From the NCBI GenBank assembly GCA_004431415.1, contig QPMI01000503.1, forward strand, positions 62,001-126,000: DNA of 64,000 bases, given 5' to 3'. The stretch is from Cyanophora paradoxa (Eukaryota > Glaucocystophyceae > Cyanophorales > Cyanophoraceae). A program made the position numbers and the translations under genes. This document shows positions 1-11,531 of this stretch, piece after piece. Positions within the stretch are counted from its first letter, which is position 1, and the number at the start of each line of letters is the position of its first letter. A model generated the notes under the pieces. That model was not told where the DNA came from, searched no databases, and saw only the letters and a program-made list of their open reading frames with translations.

Positions 1-925
1 GCTCGCAAAGGTGACGAAACCAAAACCACTGCGTCGAAGTCAGAAAAAGCGCTACGAAGGACGAAACGGTGAGCAAAAGCGCACCGCGGCCTGCCGGTCT
101 CGTGGTCGTGCATGATCTGGCTTTCAACCACTCGGCCAAACTGTTCGAAATACTTCCGGAAGTCCGCTGTCGCCGAGCCTGTTAGCTGGGCACGCGGCGC
201 CAAGACAACGAAGCGAATACCCTCTGAGAGCGTGCTCGGCAGCCCGCCAACGAAAATCTTCTTTGTCTTCGGACCCCTTGCGGCCATAGCTTCTTTCGAC
301 ACCGCCCGCTTCGCTTCGATCTGCGGAAACCACAATCAGCGGACAGAACATCAGATACGGCGCCGCACAGTCCGGACCTGACGGCCATCTAGGACGTGCT
401 TATCGTTAAGTACCGTATCGACAACGCTGGGGTCGCTGCGAGCGCCAATCAGCCAACAGTTGTCCCCATAATGCGCAGGCTCGAGGACCTGTATGTTACA
501 AAGCCGAAGCCTCTGCGCATGTCCAACGAAGGTTAATGGCAAGAATAGAAGAACGAAGCGCCCGGGGATGGCCTGCAGACCTGGGATGTCCTGTTGCTTT
601 GTCCTTCATGATCACACAGTCTCTGTTCGCGGGAGGCGCGGTTCACACGGCCATTCCCGCACATGCATCTAACAACAACGCACATGATCTCTCCATAGCG
701 CCCGAAGTACTCCCGAAGGGTCCTACGCGCAACGAATGACCACAACGCGAGTCGAAAGGACATGGGGCACGCTCACTCTTCGGAAGTCTCCCATGACAGA
801 CCTGCATCATTGCATCGAAATGTACGCAGTGAGCGAAGGCGCCGTGCGGGCCGGGCTTTGTGGCAAGGCCGAGCTCGAGGGAGCGCGAAGCGCGTACCTC
901 CGAGGAATATCTTCCCTTCCGTCAT
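1..925 (-). CDS. Tandem RRM RNA-binding protein (hnRNP A/Musashi/DAZAP1 type), 3' end outside the window
   Basis: Seven exons and part of an eighth can be spliced on the minus strand, starting at the ATG at 925 (MTEGKIFLGGLSWETSEE). Exons are 898-925, 777-801, 684-722, 581-622, 489-512, 378-435, a sixth-intron acceptor at 320, then a further intron before ADFRKYFEQFGRV; phases agree throughout. RRM1 shows RNP2 KIFLGG and RNP1 RGFGFVTY. RRM2 begins KKIFVGGLP and reaches the HETGRPR just before its own RNP1, where the gene leaves the window. The linker IEAKRAVSKEA is typical of two-RRM hnRNPs that bind single-stranded RNA in nucleus or cytoplasm. The exact member cannot be named from this part; later domains are unseen. 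Confidence 0.88.
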
Positions 926-1526
926 GGCTCTGGTCCTACCTACTGCTACAGGCCTACGCCCACGAGCGGGAAAAGGTCCCGCCTAGTAATAACGAGCCGC
1001 GCGTAAGGACACACTCGTACCCCCAAGAATCGGAGGCTCGAGCCGCCGGAGCCGGCGCCCGACCATTTATCATGATCCACAGATGATTATATTCCATTCG
1101 AATTCGTACTATGCGTGCGTGTCCTGGCTAATTTTGAGTTAGCTATAGCTAGCTATGGCGCAGTAGCACATGTACAGCTAGCTCCATGGCCAGATCTATA
1201 GATTCGTCAGCACACGCCAAGAAGAGCTCGAGGATGCGCATGCGCAGCTGCATAAGTCAAGGATCAAGAGTTCTCTGCTTGCATTGATCTAGGCACAAGT
1301 ACATTCGTGTAATCTTCCAAGCATCATGCAGCTAGCTAAGTTCCCCCTCGCATCTTGCAGCTAGACAAGAATTACGACTACGATCAGCTCCAAGCATCAG
1401 CTAGACAAGAATTACGACTACGATCAGCTCCCGGGTCCCGCTCCATAGCGACCGCGGTCAGGCGTCGCCGTCGGAGTGGTCCCGCGCGCCCGTAGCTTAG
1501 AAAGAGCAGTGCGCTAATCGTAATTT
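926..1526. repeat. Intergenic repeats between the RRM gene and YCF19
   Basis: No gene seen. The region holds two tandem copies of a roughly 39-base unit (about 1358-1431) containing ACAAGAATTACGACTACGATC. The block 1317-1431 is an inverted copy of 23572-23690. At 1473-1507 lies one copy of the dispersed 34-base element described under findings (GAGTGGTCCC...AGAAAGAGC), about 20 bases beyond the YCF19 stop codon. Confidence 0.7.
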
Positions 1527-2356
1527 TCACTTCGCAAGGAGAGTCAGGATGCCCTGAGGACCGAACATAATCTCGTTCAGGAAGGAGAGGATGGCCACCC
1601 AGACGATGGGGCTAATATCAACTCCACCAACAGGTTGAATAACCTGCTAGGGATTAGGTGAGGCCATAGAGCACAACTGTATCCTGGTGCGAACCTTGCG
1701 AGTTGGCCGGAGAATGGGCTCTGTAGGACGGACGGCAAGAACCCAGGGCAGTTTCCCGAGATTGACTTGTGGATACCAAGTGAGGACAATGCGGACGATG
1801 AAGAGGACAATGTAGATGTTCAACGCCGGCCCCAGGATCGTAATCGCAAGCTTGGCCTGAGCGAAGTTCGTATCGAGAAGCTCGTAAAAAAGAAGCGAAA
1901 TCGTAGATCACGCACCGCGCTCCCGTCTGCCCCGGCGTCCGCGGCGAGCGCAGCGGACGGAAGCAGGAGCACCGACGCCAACGACGCCAGCGCCGCGAGC
2001 GATCTCGAGATGATGGTTTCTGAGCTAGAATGCGTAACAGCTGCAGAAAGTGACATGCATCAGTCGCGGGATCAAGAAAGCGACCCGGCATGCGCACGTG
2101 TCTGATCTTCGTCCGCTGCCCTCGAAGCGGCGGGGCCAGAACTCCTGCATACGATCACTCCCAGTGCACGTCGCGTATCGACTGCGAAAGATCGCCGGCG
2201 CGCGGCGGCGAACTTGAGAGCGCAGCTGAACGGCGCCGAGCCGTGGACCCGGAGAGCTCTGACGGTTAAGTTCTGAACTCGCAAGCTACATGATGAACTG
2301 GACGCAGCGGGGCCGGCACGAGCGGCGGGGAGGGCGAGGGCGACCGAGAACGCCAT
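1527..2356 (-). CDS. YCF19: YCF19/YGGT-family plastid membrane protein, nuclear-encoded
   Basis: Four exons (2098-2356, 1916-2040, 1695-1856, 1527-1643) splice with GT-AG introns of 57, 59 and 51 bases into 220 residues. The N-terminus MAFSVALALPAARAG is a Phe-type plastid leader. A second hydrophobic Ala/Leu stretch ending SAALAADAG follows, which could be a thylakoid signal. The C-terminal half is a clear YGGT domain: IVLFIVRIVLTWYPQV, RPTEPILRPTRK and the hallmark QPVGGVDISPIVW. YGGT/YCF19 proteins are integral membrane proteins linked to thylakoid complex assembly or organisation in plastids and cyanobacteria. The gene is often plastid-encoded in algae, so a nuclear copy with a transit peptide is worth noting. 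Divergent from the 2584 gene. Confidence 0.88.
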
Positions 2357-2583
2357 GTCGCAGCAGAAAGCGGGCCGCGGGGGAGCCGAACCGGCGGGGA
2401 ATCGCTCGGGCGCTCGTGCGCGGCATCCAAACGCTGCAGCAGCCGCGAGCTCCGCGGAGCGCCGTCGAGTAGCTGAGCCCTATCTGCGGCGCCACGCAGC
2501 GGACTCTCTGAGCTTAAACAAGCTTGAGCGCTCCGCGAGCAGCGGCCGCGAGCAGCGCCGCGGCTTGCGGCACAGCTACTCAA
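2357..2583. promoter_or_regulatory. Head-to-head intergenic region, YCF19 and augmin-like gene
   Basis: 227 GC-rich bases separate two divergent ATG codons (2356 minus, 2584 plus), so they must hold both promoters and both 5' leaders. No TATA box was recognised. Confidence 0.5.
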
Positions 2584-3373
2584 ATGCAACTCGAGCTGAT
2601 CGAGGACCACACGGTCCTTACGCTTTTCCTGCTTGGGTTCGAGGACGGCAAGCTGTTCGGAAGCGAGCGACAGATCTCTAGCTCTTCACTGGAGGCCTGT
2701 CTAGACTTTCTGTTGAGGCGTCTCTATCCCGCGGAATTCGCTTCGCAGCCTGTGCGCATCTGGCGCATCTGCGTTTCACATGTTTTGTCGGATGCTAAAA
2801 GCGCCTCGCAGGATTTTAAGAGCTCGAAGCACCTCGCAGAGGCGGATGCCAGGCACAGGGGAGCGTTTCGCAACTTCGCGGTGGATGTCTGTGCCAGATT
2901 CCAGAAAGACTTCGGGCTTGCGTCGAGTCAGTTCTATATAACGAAATCCATCTTGTCCAATCCGCAACGGAAGTTCGTGTCGCCAGCACTCCTTCTTTTA
3001 GCACAGGCGGCGCTCTATCACGCACCTTTCCCCCAACACGCAGGTATTTGTGGTTGCAGCGCTGCAGTACATTCCCTTGGATCTAACGCAATTCGTATGC
3101 AGAGGGTCTGCTTTCCGACGACTCGGCAAAAATGGTGCAACACATGTTGTCCAGAAACGCTGCACAATGCAGGTGAGCCCCACTGGAAGAGCGCGGTTCC
3201 AAAACGCCATAATTTATGAAGCAGAATGCTTGATCGGCTGATGAACCTTCAAGAACTCTCGCATGCCCTGCTGTTGTTGTAGTCTCAGGAGCTGGAGCCC
3301 TCGCAGGAGCACCCTCATCCGCCATGGCCACTGCACCAGCATGGACGTAAAGCACCTGCTGCCTAGCTCCTAG
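2584..3373 (+). CDS. Small protein resembling the N-terminal domain of augmin subunit 6 (HAUS6/AUG6)
   Basis: Three exons (2584-3043, 3103-3172, 3289-3373) join in phase to give 204 residues. The start shows LFLLGFEDGKLFG, then SSLEACLDFLLRRLYP, a long charged helical part, and KSILSNPQRKFVSPALLLLA. The pattern of conserved Gly, Phe-Leu-rich helix and the late 'S-x-P-x-x-K-F-x-x-L' motif is that of the HAUS6 N-terminal domain, which helps augmin bind gamma-tubulin ring complexes and spindle microtubules. The match is by eye only and the protein is much shorter than full augmin 6, so it may be a truncated gene or another family. The last exon and 3' UTR are homologous to a repeat dispersed elsewhere in the window. 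Confidence 0.45.
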
Positions 3374-3594
3374 CTCCTAAGCTTAGGCCGCCTCGCTTCT
3401 TCCATCAAAAGGGGGCCCCTCCCCTCAGGGCCCCTGCAGGTTACGTTTTTGATCATGATCCACTCTCATTGGCCGGTCCCCCATAGGCAGGATATCTCGC
3501 TGAAAACATCACTGCGCCCTCAGCCTAGAAAGAGCATGAGCCACTCGTACACTTTTACAAAGAAAAGTAAACATGATTCGCCTAATCTAGTACC

Positions 3595-4819
3595 CTACTC
3601 GGCCTTCTTGCCCTTCGACGAGGCAGACTTCGACCGCGAAGCCGGCTTCTTAAGGTACGACTGGACATAGAAGTTGCCGAACAGAGCGAGAAGGCTGAGC
3701 ATGTACCAGAAGTAGATCTGGATGAGGCCACGAGGGTAGTCGCACTTGTGAGTGAGGTCATAGACTGCTTGGCTGGCCATGGTCACAAACTGGAACATCT
3801 GCATCTTGGTGATGTGCGGCTTGACGACTGTGGTCACACGACGAATGAAGCTCTTCTCGCCGAGGCAGGTGCCAAGGTAGTACGAGTACATCACAAAGTG
3901 GATGAACGAGTTCAGAGCAGTCGAGTAATACGCTGTGACTTCGTCAGCACAAGTGATCCACTCTGTGCTATGCTGTATTGCATACCGTCGCCGCCGGGGG
4001 CGTGGGTCGCGATGTACCACCAGATGATGAAGATGGTGGTCTGAAAACTCAATTTAGCCAAACAAAGGGTGAAATTGAACGCGGGTTGTGCACGTGGTGG
4101 TAGACGTGGAGGAAGGAGACCTGGTTGAACTTGCCACGAAGGATCATGATGACCTGCAGAATGAACTTTCATTCGACGGGCATGGTGGTGCAAACCGCGA
4201 TGTACGGGCCGCACAGTGTCCATGAACTCGTACAGCTTCGACACGTAGAATATGTAAACGATATCAGCCATCTGTGCGCTCATCAGCCCTGGCTAACCTG
4301 ACGTCTGGAGCAATCCAGCATACCGCCTGGCCCTTCGGGCTCTTGTCGTACGCGTTGCAGAAGAACCCGTACTTGCCGTTCACGGCCTGGCGGATAGCCT
4401 CGGCGCACATGTAGCCACTCAGGCCGACCAGGAACACGTTGTGGAGGATCGAGAACAGCTTCAGCTGGAAGGGCTTGATGGCCTTCATGACCTGCAGGAT
4501 GTGAGACCAAGCACGAGCGCACGGATAGGGCACGCACGACCGAGCCAAGGATGACGAACGCAAGGTAGCCGGCGACGCACGCGAACACGACCTGGGGATC
4601 CATGAGGAAGCGCCCCTTGGTGTGCGCCACGGTGTTCTTCAGCGTCCTGGGGGAGCGCGACTCTGCGTGAGCGCGCGACGTGGCGCATAGGTGCGCCGGA
4701 GCCGCGCACCACTGGCGCCAGTTCTCGAAGTCAGCCGGGATCTGAGCGGGCTTGACATTCTTCACGTAGTCGACAGCCGCGTTCACGGCGTCGAAGTTGA
4801 TGAAGTCCTCAATCGCCAT
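3595..4819 (-). CDS. ELO: ELO-family very-long-chain fatty acid elongase (3-ketoacyl-CoA synthase)
   Basis: Seven exons (4710-4819, 4538-4646, 4324-4491, 4215-4271, 4094-4153, 3986-4040, 3595-3932) with six GT-AG introns of 46-63 bases give exactly 298 residues. ELO landmarks are in order: KPFQLKLFSILHN, VYIFYVSKLYEFMDT, the catalytic histidine box HVYHH (exon 4094-4153), WWYIATHAPGGDAYYS, ALNSFIHFVMYSYY and QSYLKKP. The Lys/Ser-rich tail ends KGKKAE, a plausible ER-retention tail. The enzyme condenses malonyl-CoA with long acyl-CoA in the ER membrane as the first step of elongation. Length is normal for the family. Specificity (saturated or polyunsaturated) cannot be read here. Confidence 0.93.
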
Positions 4820-5363
4820 GGCTTCGGCCCACGAACTAATCTGCGCAAGGTGCTTAGCGACCCGCTGAGCGACCCGGCGACACCAGCCGCCCGTGCCGCT
4901 CCCTCGCGAGCCGCCTCGCGGGGAGGGGCACGGGAGGGCTCCGGGCGAGATCGCCCAGCCATCGCGGGCATCTAAGCGCTATCAGAGACCCGAGAGAGCC
5001 CCCCGCACGCACCGAGCCGAGGAGCCACGAGATATCCCCCCCTTTTGCGACGTACCCGTACGGAGTTCGCTCAGGTCCGCGTGCCACGCATCGAGCACCA
5101 CGCGCTCGCCTTGAAACGGCTGCAGTTCGCAAGGGGAGGCTTCTACCAGCGCGTACCGGCACCGTTCGTGAGACACCGAAAACGGGTGCGCGAGGCGTGC
5201 GCGAGGGGTCTCGAATGCCCGTGCATGTGGTGCATAGATCGCCCGTGCTCATCGTGCCATGGCCCTGGCTCGCCGCGCTTCACGCGCCTCCCATAATAAT
5301 CTTCACCGCGCCTCAATCTCACGCGTCTGACCGAACTTCCTTGGGCGGCGCCGGGCGCACAGA
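4820..5363. promoter_or_regulatory. Shared promoter region, ELO and ALB3
   Basis: 544 GC-rich bases lie between the divergent start codons of ELO (4819) and ALB3 (5364). No other gene or repeat was recognised. A bidirectional promoter is inferred from layout alone. Confidence 0.5.
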
Positions 5364-6690
5364 ATGGAGGCGTTCGTCAGTCTTCAGCCCACAGTTTCGC
5401 GCTGTGTCGCCCGGCCTCACACAGTCTTCAGCCCTAGCGCACCTGTGTGCGCACTGGCGAGCGTGCGCACGGGCCGTCAGTCCAGCCTTGCTCGTTCGGC
5501 GTTCCTGGGTGTGCCCCGCAGCTTCGCGGCGACCCCGAGCAGCTCTGCAGCGGTTCAGTTCAGCGCGGCACAGGCAGCTTTCGTTCCGCCGACGCTTCCA
5601 GCCGTGCCCGAGGCCCTCTCCGGACTTTTCGTGCTGCTTGCCGATGCTGCCAACACGGCTGCGGATGCGGCTGCAAGCGGCGCCGCGGATGCGGAGCAGT
5701 CGAAGGGCCTCTTTGACATGTTCGTCGTGCTGATCGAGAACGCGCTGAAGACGCTGGAGGGCTCGCTAGACGGCGCCGGCGTGCCCTACGCATACGGCTT
5801 CGCCATCATTCTCTTCACTGTCTTCGTCAAGATCCTCACCCTCCCGCTGTCCCAGAAGCAGATGACCTCAGCTCTGTCAATGCAGGCCCTCCAGCCTAAG
5901 ATGAAGGAGATTCAGAAGCGCTACGCGAACGATCCCCAGAAGATGCAGCTGGAGACCGCAGCCCTGTACCGCTCAGCCGGCGTCAACCCGCTTGCGGGCT
6001 GCCTTCCCAGCCTGGCGACCCTCCCAATTTGGATTGGTCTGTACCGTGCCCTGACCTCCCTGGCCAAGGAAGGCGTTCTTACCAAGGGTGAGTTGCTATT
6101 CTTAGGTGAAACTAGGGGCTTGTCTCATCTATGTTTTTGCAGGCTTCTTCTTCATCCCCAGTCTGGCAGGCCCGGCCACCATTGATAACCCCGGCCTCAG
6201 CTGGCTCATCCCGTTCACCGATGGCGCGCCGCCGGTCGGCTGGGCAGACTGCGCGGCCTACCTTGTGCTCCCTGTCCTGCTGGTCGCGTCCCAGGTGTAC
6301 ACCATGAAGATGACGACGCCACAGACGAACGACCCCCAGCAGCAGCAGGCGAATGCCATTCTCAAGTTCCTCCCCTTCATGCTCGGCTACTTCTCGCTCA
6401 CCATGCCCTCGGGACTGTCTCTCTACTGGTTCACAAACAACATCCTCTCCACTGCCCAGCAGTGGTACATCAAGAAGACCTTCAAGGCCTCTTCCCTGAA
6501 GCCATCCGCACCAGCAGGCGCCCCGATGACCGTCGAGAAGGTCGTCGATGTCAGCTCATCGGCAATCTCCTCCAACGGCAGCAAGTCCCCAGCTGCGGCT
6601 AGCTCCGCACCGGCTAAGCCTACGCCTTCCACTAAGGGCGGCTCTGGCAAGTCGAAGCCTAGCAAGAAGTCGAAGAAGGGCAAGAACTAG
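5364..6690 (+). CDS. ALB3: ALB3, plastid YidC/Oxa1-family thylakoid membrane insertase
   Basis: Two exons (5364-6087 and 6143-6690) with one 55-base GT-AG intron give 423 residues. The leader MEAFVSLQPTVSRC is a Phe-containing plastid transit peptide with no signal peptide. The YidC/Oxa1 core follows: PYAYGFAIILFTVFVKILTL, PLSQKQM, MQALQPKMKEIQKRY, GVNPLAGCLPSLATLPIWIG, LPFMLGYFSLTMPSGLSLYW and FTNNILSTAQQW. The Lys/Ser-rich tail (KSKPSKKSKKGKN) matches the basic C-terminus that contacts cpSRP43 or ribosomes in ALB3 proteins. It inserts light-harvesting and photosystem proteins into thylakoids. It could instead be an inner-envelope paralogue; mitochondrial Oxa1 is less likely given the leader. 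Confidence 0.93.
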
Positions 6691-9464
6691 ATGCTTTGAT
6701 GCTCTGCGCGATCTCGGCTCTTCCAGCTGCAGTCCGTGCCGTACTTGCTCTTTTGCTGCAGTTTTGTAGAAGATTTCAATGCATACGACAAAAATGCTCA
6801 TTTGACTGCGGCATTGAAGCTCAGCCGCTCTAGATTTCTATCAGATGAGCGAATCATGATTAAGATTGCGAGGGCTTATATATACGTAAATACCGGTCGG
6901 ACGTCAGGAACCCCGAACCATGCCCTGGGTCCAATGAATATTCAATTTGAAACTGCACATGCGTACTGCGCATGCACACGTGCACGTGGGTCCAATGAAT
7001 ATTCAATTTGAAACTGCACGTGCACACGCGCATGCGCATGCATGTGCATGTACATGTGCATGCATATGCGCATGCGGCATATGCATGCGGCAGCGGCATG
7101 CATTTGTGTATTAGATTGATCCTAGATCGCTATTCAATTTAAAACTGCAGCAATCTAGGTGTATGCATATTGTCTACGTACAAAGAGAGCGTGTAGCGGG
7201 GGGCCCCGAATGTACAAGAAGCGGCCCCCGGCCCAGCCCAGCTAGCTAGCTAGCTAGCCCCGAGCGGCTGCCCGCCGACGCCGGCGGCCTCGAGGGCCGC
7301 GGCGTCTACAGGGGCAGGCTCGAGCTCTGGCTCTAGCGATCGTAATTCTTCCGATCGTAACAACAGTCCAGCTAGACGATCATCGGATCGTAGTTAACGT
7401 TCTAGACCTTCAAGGGCTTCTCGGTCGTAATTCTAGGCGATCGTAATCGTGCGCGTGCGCGTGTGGGCTTTGTCTGGGCGATCGTAATTCTAGACCTTCA
7501 AGGGCTTCTCGGTCGTAATTCTGATTCCTTGTGGTCGTAATTCTTAGCTTCTTTAAATTAAAGCTATCCAGAACTTGATCGTAATTCTGATCAGTCTACT
7601 ATAGCTAGTACTCGAGCTCCACGTGCACCACCGACCTAGCCCTAGCCATAACTTAGTAAAGCTAGACTCCCAATCGTAATTCTGATCATATAACTAAGCT
7701 TGCCAGGCTTGTCGTGTACGATCGTCGTGATGCGCATGCCGCAGCGGCTAGCGCTGCGCATCGCGGGGGGTACCACCCCCTCTGAGCCAGACGAAGCTGC
7801 TCCCGTGCCCGATTCCGAAGTGCGGTCCCTGCTGACCGCGCGCGGCCGCTCGGCTGCGCAGCGCGGAGCGCGGCCTGCCGCTTGCTGCGTCGTCGCTGGG
7901 AGCGTAGTTTCGAATTGCACCGCATAAACCGCTGACACGAGTGCAGCCGGCTATAAACCGCTGACACTAGTGCGACGATTCAGCCGTCAGCAGCGAGACG
8001 CCTTTCATCCGAGCGCACGCACAGCGCGTCGCGGCGCGGCGCGCGCGTTCAAAAGTGCGTCCAGCGGGACGGCCGACATAGTCCTGGGCTGGCGTTGAAG
8101 TGTTAGCTATTGTATTAGCTAAGCTCAGATGTACGTATTTCCGCGCCGTGTGTCATCTGGCCTCGATGCGGCGAACTGGAAGGAAGAGCGGAAAACGGAT
8201 CTTTGGGTCCTGCAAGTAAGACGGGAGATTGAGATTCTGCAAAGCTTCTGGCCTTCGGCAATCTGCGCGCCGCCCGCTTGTTGCGGGCCGGAGAGCGAGG
8301 GCCCTGTGGGAAAATGCCGCATCCTCCTCACCGCCTCCAGCACTCCTCGAATCATCGTCACCGGACAGACTGTCCCAGAAGGTAAAAGCTGTTATCGAAA
8401 TCCATACATCCGGCTGACTCGCAGCGCAGTCATTTCGATGTTTGAAAAGCTCAAAGGCCAGAGGACAGCCATCGTAGCAGCGGTTCTGCAGGCCGAGAGA
8501 CCATCATATTTGTTGTATTTGTTCGCGGCCCGAGCCATGTGCGGCGAACCGCCCCAGTCTCTGTCCCTCCCTGCTTCGAAGAAGGCGCTCAAAACATACG
8601 GCTCTCGGACAAGCACTGTTCGATTCGAGAACGGAACCCCGGGCCAAGGGCGGTTCAACGGCCGCACGATCCAGTCCGGTAAGCGTTCGGTCCCCGCTCC
8701 CCCTCTCGCCAAGATCGGCCTCGCTGATCCCTTTCCCACTAGCTCTAAAGCGGCCGGATAAGAAGAAGCGGCCCCCTCTACCCTACCCCGAGCTCAATAT
8801 GTCAACAATTCGGACGGAGCTAGTCTCACAGGTGCGTGGGGGCGCCATCCGTTCGCCATAGAATTATAATGCCTCACCGCAGGGAAGCATCTCTCTCCTC
8901 GGGTCCACCTCTGATTCAGGTCCAGAAGGGGTACGCAAAACCCGTACCCGCTACTCCTCTCTTCTAACAGAGCGTAGCAGGCGCCGCTCCGCTTCGACCC
9001 CGAGGCGCAAAGGCAACACCCCATCGCCGCCACCCCCACCCCATTGCCCCTTGACCCTCCATCTGAAATTCGATTCGGCAGCCACATGCTTAGTTCTCTG
9101 CGACGGATTGTTCTCTCCGACTCGGATGGGTGCGGCAAACGGAGGCCGAGGCACTGCACTTCTGCTCCTCGTGCTGACCGGGCCTTTTCAGGTGGACCCA
9201 CTGGCAGCAGCGTCGCCAGGCAAGCGTTATCCCTGGCGCGCCATAGCTCGTTTGCGCACTGCTTACTGCCCCACAGACCTTTCTGCAGCGCAAGTTCGTG
9301 CAGGTGGGCTTGGCCGCCCTGTGCGATTCGCAGAGAGAAGCAAATCTGACTCCTCTGCACCAGGAGACGCGAACAACCTTGACGCGGTCGCTCAAGCTAG
9401 TGTACTCCCCTGCAGTCGAGCTCCTGGGCTCTGTTTTGCAACCAGAGCGGTGCGGTGGCCCTAG
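6691..9464. repeat. Repeat-rich intergenic region
   Basis: No gene could be supported. From 6928 to 7015 two copies of GGTCCAATGAATATTCAATT occur, followed to about 7105 by alternating purine-pyrimidine DNA (GCATGCGCATGCATGTGCATG-like). From 7330 to 7690 the word GATCGTAATTC recurs at least eight times, and a block beginning TTCTAGACCTTCAAGGGC is duplicated (7400-7436 and 7487-7522). 8129-8761 is open for 210 codons but shows no family. 9050-9464 probably holds the 5' exons of the START gene, which I could not resolve. Confidence 0.6.
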
Positions 9465-11094
9465 CTGCGCTGTGCTGCTGCCGACACCGCCTTTGTTAGG
9501 TGGTGCGAGTGGGATCCCTTCCTTGCGAAGGCAAAGAATATAGTCGACCTGGATGCAAACAACCGGTTAATCTACCTGAAGTACCGGGGGTTCGACCCCG
9601 TTGGCCTTGTGCGCCTCCACTGCCTCTGCTCTGACTGTTTCCATCGGGTACAGGATCTACGACTTTCTTCCCCGAGACATGGTTTGCCTCCAGACCTGGA
9701 CCGGCCCGGATGAGGCAGGCAGCTTCGTGGTGATCAGGACCTTTTGTGATGCAATCATGCAATCGTGCACATGGCACTTACTTGTACTCCTCATACAGAT
9801 CGTGTGGCGCTCCGTGTCCTTGCCTCAGGCACGCCCCTCGCCCCTTGCAACCCTGCCCCACTGACATTCTCTTCAAATTGACCTCAATTTAACTATATGC
9901 CTGATGGTTGTAGAGGCCATCGAAGATCTGGAAGGGGGTGGTCCGTGCAGAGAACGCTGGATCAGTGATGGTCGGTCCACACCAGCCCCCTCCTCACCAC
10001 CTCTGCTCACTTCGAAACCAGGTTATCCAGCCAGCTGTCTCGACCTCCGCTGCTTCCCTCGTCACCTACATGCCCTGCATCGACTGGAAGGCATGTGTGG
10101 GCCCAGCACCGAACCCGCCACCTTTCTCTAACTTTTCGTAGGGGTACGTGGCCCCCGGTGTAGCGGCAATGCTGGCCGTGCACGTACCCCTCCTCGTCGC
10201 GGGCATGTCGCGGGCAGTGGACGCCACCCGCTCTGCAGCATCTGCTGCCCCGACACTCGCCTCTCCTCTGGGTCCTCCGCCTGGGGCACCACGTCGAAAG
10301 TCCATCACCTTTGCAGACGAGGATGCGCCACCTGCACTGGCCACTCTGCACTCAGCCCTGCCTGCCCTCTCCCCGCTTCCCATTCCCGCGGGCACCTCCG
10401 CTTCCCCAGACTCCCACTTTGCCGCCTTATTTAATCCCATCTCCCTCCTAACTGGAAGCCCTGCTCCTTCTCCCGCCCCCGCCCATGCCCCTTCTGCTGC
10501 CAACCAAGACTCCAATCTCTCCACCTTCTCCAGTGACGGGCCTGTCTCTTTCGGGCCCCTGCCACGAGCTCCGCCCGCTGGCCTGCGCGAGTACTTCGGC
10601 GTACCTTCGCGCGACGCCCTCCTCTACGAACGTGCTGTGGCTGCACTTCGCCGAAATGTCTACCAGGCATGTCATGCTCCCCCTCCGGAGCTCCTGCAAC
10701 CAACTCACTTCGCATCAGGAGGGTCACCTCTACCTCTTTGCAGGCCACGTGGCGTTTGGCAGCTTCAGCGGTTCGTATAGGGAATCATTCCCGCATGAGG
10801 TCATCGAGGCTGTCGAGAAGGTGGCGTCCACCGACTCTATCACCTCGTGCTGCATACCTTTGTGCTGACTGGAACTTCTCAGGTGGCTCCATCCATGGAT
10901 GTTGCTCGCTCGCGGATCCGGATACGTCACAGGTAATGCTGCACATGGAATGGGTGTTTTTGCATGGCTGAGCTTTATGCAGTGGTGGGAAAGAGCTTGT
11001 TCTGGTCTCAGAGAACAAGCGAGATGTCGTCTTTGAAGCCATACTAGCTGCCGCCCTGCCCAAGAACAACAAGATCCGGACAGGGAGACTCTAG
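9465..11094 (+). CDS. START-domain plus GRAM-domain protein (lipid transfer/sensing), 5' exons unresolved
   Basis: Exons 9465-9589, 9654-9744, 9799-9828, 9914-9970, 10022-10090, 10142-10666, 10719-10820, 10883-10932 and 10983-11094 all join in phase. The first part is a START lipid-binding domain: WDPFLAKAKNIVDLD, IYLKYR, FLPRDMVCLQTW, GSFVVIRT, VVRAENAGSVMVV, ASLVTYMPCIDWKGYVA. After a Pro/Ser linker comes a GRAM domain: LREYFGVPSRDALLYERAVA, ALRRNVYQEGHLYLFAGHVA, VIEAVEK and KELVLVSENKRDVVFEAI. START domains carry sterols, ceramide or phospholipids; GRAM domains bind membranes at contact sites. Three introns (9829, 10091, 10667) use GC donors. The real start lies upstream; an in-frame stop at 9462-9464 shows that exon one of this set begins at or after 9465. 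Confidence 0.75.
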
Positions 11095-11531
11095 GGCATA
11101 ATGCCCCACCCACCCCACCCGCCGAAACCAAGGCCGAGATTGATCGAAATCGAAAATCTGATTGCTCTGCCATGTATAGTATCTGGTCAAGGTACGGCCC
11201 TTAAGCTTAAGCTTGTCTGATCGCGAAGCCTTTTGAAGCCTTGAAGGCTTGGCCGAAGGCTCGGCCTATCCTATAATTATACAATTCAACGTTACAAGTA
11301 GTAAGGCAAGCTTAAGTATGTATCACCTGAGCCGGCGCCCGCGGCCGGCGCCTCTTTTTCAGGTGGCGTTCGAAAACTTTTTTGTTCCCACCCCGTTTCA
11401 GGATATCGATTTGAGAGAGAACTAATGAGGTACTACGGTGTGCATAGTGCAGCTCGTACTACGGTAAGGACCCTCCCTCACATTCGATCAGCGCCCCCCC
11501 CACCCCCCCCCAGCGTCACATTCCCGTACCC
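11095..11531. other. Intergenic region
   Basis: No gene seen. A GC-rich inverted repeat (GCCGGCGCCCGCGGCCGGCGCC) lies near 11333-11355. A cluster of repeated AAGCTT and AGCCTT words (11205-11260) can fold back on itself. Poly-C runs occur at 11495-11512. Confidence 0.4.

Noticed and set aside
8129-8761. Open frame of 210 codons
   Set aside because: No domain, no splice or codon pattern like neighbouring genes, and shadow frames are open too; long frames arise by chance at this GC content.
9586-9602. GGGGTTCGACCCC, a perfect tRNA T-arm or B-box-like stem
   Set aside because: It lies at an exon-intron border of the START gene, with no acceptor, D or anticodon arm around it.
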